Origin: Chromatiales bacterium
GTDB taxonomy: Bacteria > Pseudomonadota > Gammaproteobacteria > Steroidobacterales > GCA-2729495
NCBI GenBank assembly: GCA_016789885.1
Contig: JAEUPZ010000015.1
Span: forward strand, 1-44,624
Direction of reading: 5' to 3'
Length of the DNA stretch: 44,624 nt
A program made the position numbers and the translations under genes. This document shows, one piece after another, positions 38,030 through 44,624 of the stretch (the stretch's first letter is position 1; every line of letters starts with the position of its first letter). Below the pieces are notes generated by a model, which had not been told where the DNA came from, did not search any database, and saw only the letters and a program-made list of their open reading frames with translations.

Positions 38030-38059
38030 TTGCGGAAGCCTTCGGGCCGGTGCTAGTGT
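38030..38059 (+). promoter_or_regulatory. Promoter TTGCGG-N18-TAGTGT with extended -10
   Basis: TTGCGG (38030-38035) and TAGTGT (38054-38059) are 18 bases apart, with TG one base before the -10 (TGCTAGTGT). It lies about 72 bases upstream of ATG 38132. The same TGCTAG core occurs before 17976 and 21101. Confidence 0.5.
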
Positions 38060-38131
38060 CCGGGGCGTCGACAGGCCCACCGGATCCCGGTGGCTCCCGG
38101 TAGTTCGGCAGGGACGCCGCGGAGGAAGTCC

Positions 38132-39175
38132 ATGGCCGTCACTGCCCCGCCTCGTCCCCCCATGGCATCCCGGCATCTGATGGTGCCGCTGGTCGCCACC
38201 TCCCTCCTCGCCGGCTGCGGTGGCGGCGGTGGCGATGACGAGGACGACCTGTCGTTCCTGCTGACCACCTACGACTACGCGATCACGAACCCGGCGGGCT
38301 CGCCGCCGGGCTTCATCCGGACGATCATCACGCCGGGCCAGCCCGACGATGTCTACAGCATCAACGCCGGCACGGGCTCCGCGCGGGGCGCACTGACCCT
38401 CGGGTCCGGCGCGGTGACCTTCACGGACACGACGACCTTCACGGTGACGTGGTCCCAGGGCGGCCCGGTACCGGCCCATTTCAGCGTCGGCTTCACCGAG
38501 GGCGGCAGCCTCGCCTCGGGCAACTTCCTGCCCGTCACGGGCGCGTACGCCGTCACCTGGAATGGCAACACCATCGCGGTGGACTACGGCAACACGGTCG
38601 CTGTCCAGCTCAACGGCGGCGCGCCCGTCAGCTTCGCGCCCTTCGACTTCATCCTGCTCGACGGCCCGGGCTCGTCGGCGCCCGACTGGCAGAGGGTGGC
38701 CGCGCGCGCCGCACGGGCCCACGGCGATCTGCTGGGACAGGTTCGCAATGCAAGTGCGTTCCTGGAATCGATCTACGACGGTGAACTGGACAGCGGGCAG
38801 GCGGCGGCGGCGTGCGGCACCATACCGGGGATGCCCCCAGCCGGCATCCCCCAGGTCGGCGAGGTGGTGGCGACCGATCTGGGCGGCGGGGATTACCGCA
38901 CGACCGGCAACTCCTGCTTCCGGCAGGCCAACCCGGATCGTGGGGCCCTGACAACCGGCACCATCGACTTCCGCAACCTGGTGGTCGAAACGGACGCGAG
39001 CGGTGCGATCGTGCGGGCGGGGTTCGAGGCCACGGGCTCAGGCACAGGGGGCGTTTCTTTCGACACCCGCCTGCGGCTCATGACCTCGTCGCCGTCGGGC
39101 AGCACCTGGAGCTTCAGCGGCGCCGAGCAGCATCAGGACGGCGGCTTCTCGATCGTCTTCACCGCCCCCAACTAG
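38132..39175 (+). CDS. Predicted lipoprotein of unknown function
   Basis: A 347-residue exported protein. ATG 38132 follows a strong GGAGGAAG ribosome site. The N-terminus leads to lipobox LLAGC (Cys29), followed by a Gly-rich and acidic linker (GGGGGDDEDD). A second ATG at 38162 would give a more typical signal length, but the ribosome site favours the first. The mature part is Gly/Thr/Ser-rich beta structure (TTTFTVTWSQGG, GAYAVTWNGNTIAVDYGN). Two Cys (CGTIPG and NSCFRQ) may form a disulfide. No family recognised. It stands alone and is followed by a hairpin. Confidence 0.75.
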   Translation: MAVTAPPRPPMASRHLMVPLVATSLLAGCGGGGGDDEDDLSFLLTTYDYAITNPAGSPPGFIRTIITPGQPDDVYSINAGTGSARGALTLGSGAVTFTDTTTFTVTWSQGGPVPAHFSVGFTEGGSLASGNFLPVTGAYAVTWNGNTIAVDYGNTVAVQLNGGAPVSFAPFDFILLDGPGSSAPDWQRVAARAARAHGDLLGQVRNASAFLESIYDGELDSGQAAAACGTIPGMPPAGIPQVGEVVATDLGGGDYRTTGNSCFRQANPDRGALTTGTIDFRNLVVETDASGAIVRAGFEATGSGTGGVSFDTRLRLMTSSPSGSTWSFSGAEQHQDGGFSIVFTAPN

Positions 39176-39202
39176 GCGCCGGGTGATCGCGCCCGCGACG
39201 CC

Positions 39203-39222
39203 GCGGGCCGCACGCGGCCCGC
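39203..39222 (+). terminator. Hairpin after the lipoprotein gene
   Basis: GCGGGCCG (39203-39210) and CGGCCCGC (39215-39222) form a perfect 8-bp stem with loop CACG, 28 bases past the stop at 39175. No T-run follows. Confidence 0.5.
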
Positions 39223-39358
39223 ACCGGGACGCCGTCGAACGCCCCCTCTTCCGTCCTCCAACCACCGCGTGGAACGCCGGGCACGCCGGCGCGCCAGGGG
39301 GCATCGGTCTGGCCGACACTGGCGAAAGGCGTCACGTGCGCCTGTTCCGGAACCGCCA

Positions 39359-40717
39359 GTGGACCCGACCGCCTCCCGACTGCTGATGCCCCTGCTGTTC
39401 ACCGGCGTGCTGATGGGCGCGCTGGACCTCGCCATCATCGGGCCGGCGCTGCCGGCCATCGAGGCCGAGTTCGGCATGGGGAGCCAGCAGCTGTCGGTGC
39501 TGTTCAATGCCTATGTGCTGTGCCAGATGATCGGCACTCCGCTGCTGGCCAAGGCCGGCGACCGGATCGGGCCGCGGCAGGCCTACGTGTTCAGCATCGC
39601 GCTCTTCGCCCTCGGGTCGCTGCTGCTGGTGGTGGCAAAGACCCCCCAGGTGCTCTACCTGGGGCGGGCGGTCCAGGGCTTCGGGGCGGGTGGCATCTTC
39701 CCGATCGCCGCCGCCGTGATCGGCAACCGGCTGCCCCCGAAGGAGCGTGGCCCTGCGCTCGGCGTGCTCGGGACGGTGTTCGGTCTCGCCTTCATCGTCG
39801 GCCCCGTGCTGGGCGGACTGCTACTGCCCTACGGCTGGCACTGGCTCTTCGCCATCAACCTGCCCATTGCCGCCGTGCTGGCGGCCGGGGCCGTGGTCCT
39901 GCTGCCGGCGGCCGGCAGCTCGACCCGAAAGCCCATCGACAGTGCAGGCATCGTGCTGCTGGCGGCGTCACTGACCTTTCTCGTCGTGGGCATCGACCAG
40001 CTCGACACGGGCGCGGTGCTGGCGAGCCTGCGAACCTGGCCCGTGGCAGGGCCTCTGGCCCTCGTGGCGATCCTGCTGCCGGTCTTCTGGCGGGTCGAGC
40101 AGCGCGCCGCCGACCCCATCATCCGCCCTGGCCTGCTGCGCTCGCAGCCCATCGTGACCGCGGCAATCATCGGCTCCGGCGTCGGCGCGATCCAGGCGGC
40201 CGGCGCCTTCTACCCGGCACTGGCGGTGGGTGCGCTGGGCGTGTCGCAGAGCGTGGCCGCGTGGCTGCAGCTGCCGGGCGTGTTCGTCGCCACCGCCGCC
40301 TCGCCCATCGCCGGCCGGCTCATCAACCGCGTGGGCACCCGGACGCTCATCACCGTCGGCCTCGCCCTGGTCGCGGTCAGCGTCCTGATCTTCGGGCTGG
40401 CCCAGCTGACGATCCCCGTGTACGTGGCGGCCAGCGTCATCGGCAGCATCGGGCTCGGTGGCGTGCTGGGCGCACCGCTGCGGGTCGTGATGCTCGACAA
40501 CTGCCTGCCCGCCGAACGCGGCGCCGCCCAGGGCCTGCTCAGCAACTTCACGTCGGCGGGGCGCCTGCTCGGCGCAGCCTTCGTCGGCACGCTGGCCGCC
40601 ATGGCCGGCGGCGGCACGCCCGGCTACCAGTCGGCCCTGGTCGGCGTCGCGGTGATTGCGGCGGTGATGTCAGCGCTGGGGCTCACGCTGCAGCGACGGG
40701 TGCCGGCAACCGGCTGA
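39359..40717 (+). CDS. MFS drug/metabolite exporter, DHA2-like
   Basis: A 452-residue multi-pass transporter. TM1 carries an Asp (Asp23, GALDLAIIGPALPAIEAEFG), as in EmrB/QacA-type proton-drug antiporters. The motif-A region reads AGDRIGPRQAY, and motif C appears as GLAFIVGPVLGGLL. More than twelve hydrophobic segments are likely. The GTG at 39359 is preferred because it retains a short N-terminal lead (MDPTASRLL); ATG 39386 is the alternative. Substrate unknown. It converges with the acyl-CoA dehydrogenase gene 44 bases away. The 183 bases upstream hold only a hairpin. Confidence 0.88.
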   Translation: MDPTASRLLMPLLFTGVLMGALDLAIIGPALPAIEAEFGMGSQQLSVLFNAYVLCQMIGTPLLAKAGDRIGPRQAYVFSIALFALGSLLLVVAKTPQVLYLGRAVQGFGAGGIFPIAAAVIGNRLPPKERGPALGVLGTVFGLAFIVGPVLGGLLLPYGWHWLFAINLPIAAVLAAGAVVLLPAAGSSTRKPIDSAGIVLLAASLTFLVVGIDQLDTGAVLASLRTWPVAGPLALVAILLPVFWRVEQRAADPIIRPGLLRSQPIVTAAIIGSGVGAIQAAGAFYPALAVGALGVSQSVAAWLQLPGVFVATAASPIAGRLINRVGTRTLITVGLALVAVSVLIFGLAQLTIPVYVAASVIGSIGLGGVLGAPLRVVMLDNCLPAERGAAQGLLSNFTSAGRLLGAAFVGTLAAMAGGGTPGYQSALVGVAVIAAVMSALGLTLQRRVPATG

Positions 40718-40761
40718 AGCCCCGGCGCGACGCACCGGACAGGCGGCCGGGGACCGCGGCC

Positions 40762-42534
40762 CTAGAACTGCTCGTCAGGCAACGCGCTGAGGGTGTCCGC
40801 CCCGGCCTCGAGGGCGCGCAGGTGCGCCGTCGCCTGGGGGATCACCTGCTCGGCGTAGAACGCCGCCGTGAGGATCTTCGCGCGGTAGAAGTCGGCGTCG
40901 GTGGCCCCCTCGGCGAGGCGGCGCACCGCAACCACCGCCGACCGGGCCAGCTGCCAGCCGCCGGTCACGATCCCCAGCAGCATCAGCATGTGGTACGAGG
41001 CGGCGCCCGGCGTCGCGGGGCTGTCGCCCGCGTGGGCCGCGAGCCAGCGTGCGGCGGCCTCGACGGCGGCGCAGCCGTCGGCGTGGGCCGTGCGGATCGT
41101 CGCGAGCTCCGCGTGGGGTGCGAGCTCGGCCTCGGTGGCCCGCAGGTCGGTGACGAGCGCCGCCAGCGCCGCGCCCCGGTCGCGCAGGATCTTGCGGCCC
41201 ACCAGGTCGTTGGCCTGGATGCCGGTGGTGCCCTCGTAGATGGTGGTGATGCGGGCGTCGCGGAAGTGCTGGGCGGCGCCCGTCTCCTCCACATAGCCCA
41301 TACCGCCGTGGACCTGCACGCCAAGGGAGGTGAGCACCTGGCCCATCTCCGTCGACCAGCCCTTGACCACCGGCGTCATCAGGTCGACCCGGGCCTGGTG
41401 CCGCGCACGCTCGGCCGCGTCCGGGTGCCGCTGGGCCAGGTCGAGGCCGGCCGCCGTCACGTAGGCGTTGGCCCGCATGGCCTCGATGTACGCCTTCATG
41501 GTGAACAGCATGCGGCGCACGTCGGCGTGCTTGATGATCGCGGCGCGCCCGGGGTGGCCGGGCACCGTCCCCTGTACGCGGTCGCGCGCGTAGGCCCGGG
41601 CCTGCTGGTAGGCCCGCTCGGCGATGGCCACGCCCTCGAGCCCGACGCCGAGGCGGGCGTGGTTCATCATCGTGAACATGGCGGCGAGCCCCGCGTTGGG
41701 CTGGCCGACGAGCCAGCCCACGGCCCGCTCGAAGGCCATCACGCAGGTGGGGCTGCCGTGGATGCCGAGCTTGTGCTCCACCGAGACCGGGCGCACGCCG
41801 TTGCGCTCGCCGGGGCTGCCGTCGGCGTCGAGGAGGAACTTCGGCACGAGGAAGAGCGAGATGCCGCGCACGCCCTCGGGCGCGCCGGGCAGCCGCGCGA
41901 GGACCAGGTGGATGACGTTCGGCGTCATCCCGTGGTCGCCCCAGGTGATGTAGATCTTCTGGCCGCTGATGCGGTAGTGGTCACCCTCGGGCTCGGCGGT
42001 GGTGCGGATGGCCGCGAGGTCGGAGCCGGCCTGGGGCTCCGTCAGGTTCATCGTGCCGGTCCACTCGCCCGCCACCATCTTCGGCAGGTAGCGGTCCTTG
42101 AGCTCCGGCGAGGCGTGGGCCTCGATGGCGCGCACGGCGCCCTCGGTCAGCAGCGGGCACAGCGACCAGGCGAGGTTCGCCGCGCACCACATTTCCTCCA
42201 CCGCGACGCCCAGCAGGAACGGCAGGCCCTGCCCGCCATGCTCCGGCGGCGCCGTGACGCCGGCCCAGCCACCGTCGACGTACTGCCGGTAGGCATCGGC
42301 GAAGGCCGCCGGCACCACCACCTCGCCGTTCTCGACCCGCGTCCCCTGCTCGTCGCCCACGGCATTGGTGGGGGCGATGACGCCGGTGGCCAGCGCCGAT
42401 GCCTGCTCGAGGATCGCCTCGGCCAGGTCGTCGGTGGCGTCCTCGAGGCCGGGCAGTGCCCGCAGGCGGTCGAGGCCGGCCAGCTCGCGGATCGCGAACT
42501 GCATGTCCTTGAGGGGTGCGCGGTAGTCAGCCAT
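40762..42534 (-). CDS. Acyl-CoA dehydrogenase (long, DmdC-like form)
   Basis: A 590-residue FAD enzyme that introduces a trans-2 double bond into acyl-CoA. It belongs to the extended class that has an extra C-terminal domain (after about residue 460) and includes DmdC (methylmercaptopropionyl-CoA dehydrogenase) and many unassigned paralogues. FAD/substrate blocks TMNLTEPQAGSDL and QKIYITWGDHG are clear. The catalytic Glu is in IYEGTTGIQANDL, and the VHGGMGYVEET block precedes it. It begins 16 bases after the typA stop on the same strand, so cotranscription with typA is likely. With fadD and the two hydratases in the window it fits a fatty-acyl catabolism role; the chain length is unknown. Confidence 0.93.
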   Translation of the reverse strand: MADYRAPLKDMQFAIRELAGLDRLRALPGLEDATDDLAEAILEQASALATGVIAPTNAVGDEQGTRVENGEVVVPAAFADAYRQYVDGGWAGVTAPPEHGGQGLPFLLGVAVEEMWCAANLAWSLCPLLTEGAVRAIEAHASPELKDRYLPKMVAGEWTGTMNLTEPQAGSDLAAIRTTAEPEGDHYRISGQKIYITWGDHGMTPNVIHLVLARLPGAPEGVRGISLFLVPKFLLDADGSPGERNGVRPVSVEHKLGIHGSPTCVMAFERAVGWLVGQPNAGLAAMFTMMNHARLGVGLEGVAIAERAYQQARAYARDRVQGTVPGHPGRAAIIKHADVRRMLFTMKAYIEAMRANAYVTAAGLDLAQRHPDAAERARHQARVDLMTPVVKGWSTEMGQVLTSLGVQVHGGMGYVEETGAAQHFRDARITTIYEGTTGIQANDLVGRKILRDRGAALAALVTDLRATEAELAPHAELATIRTAHADGCAAVEAAARWLAAHAGDSPATPGAASYHMLMLLGIVTGGWQLARSAVVAVRRLAEGATDADFYRAKILTAAFYAEQVIPQATAHLRALEAGADTLSALPDEQF

Positions 42535-42550
42535 CGTCGGGTCTCCGGCC

Positions 42551-44416
42551 TCAGGTCAGGTCCGACGCCGCCTTCTGGCGCGAGTCGCGCCGGCGGTCGC
42601 TCTCGAGCAGCAGCTTCTTGCGCAGCCGGATGCTCGTCGGCGTCACCTCGACCAGCTCGTCGTCGTCGATGAACTCGAGGGCCTGCTCGAGCGACATCCG
42701 GATGGGCGGCGTCAGCAGGATGTTCTCGTCGGACCCGGCCGCGCGGATGTTGGTCAGCTGCTTGGCCTTGGTCGGGTTCACCACGAGGTCGCTGCCGCGG
42801 CTGTGGATGCCGCAGATCATGCCCTCGTACACCGGGTCGCCGTGGCCGATGAATAGCCGCCCGCGCTCCTGCAGGTTGAAGAGCGCGTAGGCCAGCGCCT
42901 TGCCGGGCACGTTCGACACCAGCACGCCGTTGTTGCGCTGGCCGATGGCCACGGGCACGCGCCGGTCGTACTTGTCGAAGATGTGGTAGATGAGACCGGT
43001 GCCGGCCGTGCAGGTCAGGTACTCGGTGCGGAAGCCGATGAGCCCCCGGGCCGGGATGCGGTAGTCGAGGCGCAGCCGCCCGTTGCCGTCGGGCACCATC
43101 GACAGCAGCTCGCCCTTGCGCTCGGCGAGCCGGCTCATGACGTTGCCCTGGTACTGCTCCTCGAAGTCGACGGTGAGCTGCTCCCAGGGCTCGCAGGGCT
43201 CGCCATCGATGACCTGCTCGATGACCTCGGGGCGCGACACGGCTAGCTCGTAGCCTTCGCGGCGCATGTTCTCGATGAGCACCGACAGGTGCAGCTCGCC
43301 GCGGCCCGACACGCGGAACTTGTCCGGATCGTCGGTGGGCTCGACACGCAGGGCCACGTTGTGCAGCAGCTCGCGGTCGAGGCGCTCGCGGATGTGGCGG
43401 CTCGTCAGGAACTTGCCTTCCTTGCCGGCGAAGGGCGACTTGTTGACCTGGAAGGTCATGCTGATGGTCGGCTCGTCGACCTTGAGCGGCGGCAGCGCCT
43501 CGGGCACCTCGCGGTCGCAGATGGTGTCGGAGATGTGCAGCTCGTCCATGCCGCTGAAGACGACGATGTCGCCGGCCTGGGCCGCGGGGACACGGTAGCG
43601 GTTCAGGCCGAGGAAGCCGTAAAGCTCGCCGATCTTGCCGGCGCGGGTCTTGCCGTCGGCGCCGACGACGGCCACGGGCGTGTTCGGCGCCGCCTTGCCC
43701 CGGGTGATGCGGCCGATGCCGAGCAGGCCCACGTAGGAGTCGTAGTCGAGGCTCGACACCTGCAGCTGCAGCGGGCCGTTGGGGTCCACCGCCGGCGGCG
43801 GCACGTGGCGGACGATGGCCTCGAAGAGCGGCGCCATGTCGCCGCTGCGCACGTCGGGCTGGTCGCCCGCATAGCCGTTCAGCGCCGACGCGTAGATGAC
43901 GGGGAAATCGAGCTGGGCGTCGGTGGCACCGAGGCGGTCGAAGAGCTCGAAGGTCTGGTCCAGCACCCAGCCCGGGCGGGACCCGGGCCGGTCGATCTTG
44001 TTGATCACGACGATGGGCGTGAAGCCCCGGGCGAAGGCCTTCTGCGTGACGAAGCGCGTCTGGGGCATGGGCCCGTCGACGGCGTCCACCAGCAGCAGCA
44101 CGCTGTCGGCCATGGACAGCACCCGCTCGACCTCGCCGCCGAAGTCGGCGTGGCCCGGCGTGTCGATGATGTTGATGCGCCAGTCGTTCCACCGGATCGC
44201 GGTGTTCTTGGCGAGGATGGTGATGCCCCGCTCCTTCTCGAGGTCGTTCGAGTCCATGGCGCGCTCGGGGAGCACGAAGCGCTCGTCGAGCGTGGAGGAC
44301 TGCCGCAGCAACTGGTCGACCAGCGTCGTCTTGCCGTGGTCGACGTGCGCAATGATGGCGATGTTCCGGAGCCGGTCGGTGGCCCGGGAACCGCTGGGGG
44401 CCGTCAGGTCTGTCAT
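42551..44416 (-). CDS. typA: Ribosome-associated GTPase TypA/BipA
   Basis: A 621-residue translational GTPase related to EF-G that binds the ribosome and supports growth at low temperature and under stress. G motifs are AHVDHGKTT (23-31), RGIT (63-66), DTPGH (85-89) and NKID near 139. The EF-G-like domains and the TypA-specific C-terminal domain ([22 protein letters not shown] region, split here for length) are complete. ATG 44416 gives a 16-residue lead before the first strand. The N-terminal Ser/Ala-rich lead is slightly longer than in E. coli. A TATAAT box lies 30 bases upstream. Confidence 0.97.
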   Translation of the reverse strand: MTDLTAPSGSRATDRLRNIAIIAHVDHGKTTLVDQLLRQSSTLDERFVLPERAMDSNDLEKERGITILAKNTAIRWNDWRINIIDTPGHADFGGEVERVLSMADSVLLLVDAVDGPMPQTRFVTQKAFARGFTPIVVINKIDRPGSRPGWVLDQTFELFDRLGATDAQLDFPVIYASALNGYAGDQPDVRSGDMAPLFEAIVRHVPPPAVDPNGPLQLQVSSLDYDSYVGLLGIGRITRGKAAPNTPVAVVGADGKTRAGKIGELYGFLGLNRYRVPAAQAGDIVVFSGMDELHISDTICDREVPEALPPLKVDEPTISMTFQVNKSPFAGKEGKFLTSRHIRERLDRELLHNVALRVEPTDDPDKFRVSGRGELHLSVLIENMRREGYELAVSRPEVIEQVIDGEPCEPWEQLTVDFEEQYQGNVMSRLAERKGELLSMVPDGNGRLRLDYRIPARGLIGFRTEYLTCTAGTGLIYHIFDKYDRRVPVAIGQRNNGVLVSNVPGKALAYALFNLQERGRLFIGHGDPVYEGMICGIHSRGSDLVVNPTKAKQLTNIRAAGSDENILLTPPIRMSLEQALEFIDDDELVEVTPTSIRLRKKLLLESDRRRDSRQKAASDLT

Positions 44417-44445
44417 GGGGGAAGCCGGGGGACGAAAGGCCGCGG

Positions 44446-44451
44446 ATTATA
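44446..44451 (-). promoter_or_regulatory. Consensus -10 box (TATAAT) for typA
   Basis: A perfect TATAAT on the minus strand lies 30 bases before ATG 44416 in very GC-rich DNA. No convincing -35 is seen at 16-18 bases. It is the best -10 match in the window. Confidence 0.55.
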
Positions 44452-44552
44452 GAGGGGCCGGCCTCCCGGCGCACGGTTTGTGACCGGTCGCCGGGCCGGC
44501 GGGCCCGGGCGGCAGTGTAAGATCAGGGCTTCTCGCGGTACCGGGCACCGGG

Positions 44553-44624
44553 CTGAGGGCACTGCAGCGCGCTTCCTTCCGGGTCGTCCTGGCCGCCGCG
44601 ATTGCCGGCGTCCTCGCTGCCTGC
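44553..44624 (+). CDS. Lipoprotein N-terminus, 3' truncated by window end
   Basis: The last 72 bases, read from CTG 44553, encode LRALQRASFRVVL followed by AAAIAGVLAAC. This is a basic n-region, hydrophobic core and lipobox LAAC with Cys at the very last codon, so a lipoprotein gene begins here. No ATG, GTG or TTG is in frame between the in-frame stop at 44481 and the end. The start must therefore be a rare codon (CTG at 44553 or 44562), or the frame changes. The gene is divergent from typA. Identity unknown. Confidence 0.5.
   Translation, partial: MRALQRASFRVVLAAAIAGVLAAC

Noticed and set aside
40720..40752. CCCCGG...CCGGGG inverted repeat between MFS and acyl-CoA dehydrogenase
   Set aside because: Only six base pairs with a 21-base loop; too weak to call a terminator in such GC-rich DNA.
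40762..42534. Naming the acyl-CoA dehydrogenase dmdC (DMSP demethylation pathway)
   Set aside because: The extended family is broad and no dmdA, dmdB or dmdD partner lies beside it.
40720..42672. Long + strand frame running through the acyl-CoA dehydrogenase region
   Set aside because: No recognisable domain, and it is antisense to a clear acyl-CoA dehydrogenase.

Overview
This window is a very GC-rich (roughly 70 percent), densely coding bacterial chromosome segment with strong G/C bias at third codon positions. Gene content points to a Gammaproteobacterium or close relative. It has a FadD that matches the enterobacterial type almost throughout, TypA/BipA, pterin-carbinolamine dehydratase, an RpoH-type heat-shock promoter and a crtY-crtI-crtB carotenoid operon. 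A mevalonate-pathway module (HMG-CoA reductase fused to mevalonate kinase, plus a type I IPP isomerase) is unusual for that class. The placement rests on gene content only. No rRNA, tRNA, CRISPR array, insertion sequence or phage gene was seen, and no gap between genes exceeds about 300 bases.

Layout. 1-4,900: an M32 carboxypeptidase that continues off the left edge, an aldehyde dehydrogenase paired with a DUF1838 protein, and phhB. 5,043-17,815: a ten-gene, single-strand, tightly packed envelope cluster. Read in its direction of transcription it holds three predicted lipoproteins, a membrane Ser/Thr kinase with a repeat-rich C-terminal part, an FHA-TM-PEGA-SUMF1 protein, a small anchored protein, a MotA/TolQ/ExbB-type channel, an actin/Hsp70-like protein fused to FHA, and two von Willebrand A proteins with TolR-like N-terminal membrane segments. 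17,976-21,000: fatty-acyl metabolism (MaoC dehydratase, enoyl-CoA hydratase, fadD). 21,101-24,802: the HMGR-MVK fusion, idi and an SDR, followed by a small membrane protein and an ABC-2 exporter. 27,899-34,105: a leftward operon of sorbosone-dehydrogenase-like protein, thioredoxin-fold protein, crtY, crtI, crtB and a five-TM protein. 34,285-44,624: hsp20, a cystathionine gamma-lyase/synthase, a cupin, two MFS transporters, a lipoprotein, an acyl-CoA dehydrogenase, typA, and the first codons of a lipoprotein at the right edge.

How it fits together. The mevalonate enzymes should supply IPP/DMAPP, and the facing crt operon consumes C20 precursor to make a cyclic carotenoid, probably beta-carotene. 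Phosphomevalonate kinase, mevalonate-PP decarboxylase and crtE are not in the window. The 12.8 kb kinase/FHA/channel/VWA cluster looks like a proton-driven, phosphorylation-controlled envelope machine. It is the best candidate here for an undescribed system. A recurrent habit of this genome is the four-base NTGA stop/start overlap (ATGA, GTGA and once CTGA), which indicates translational coupling and helps to fix several starts.
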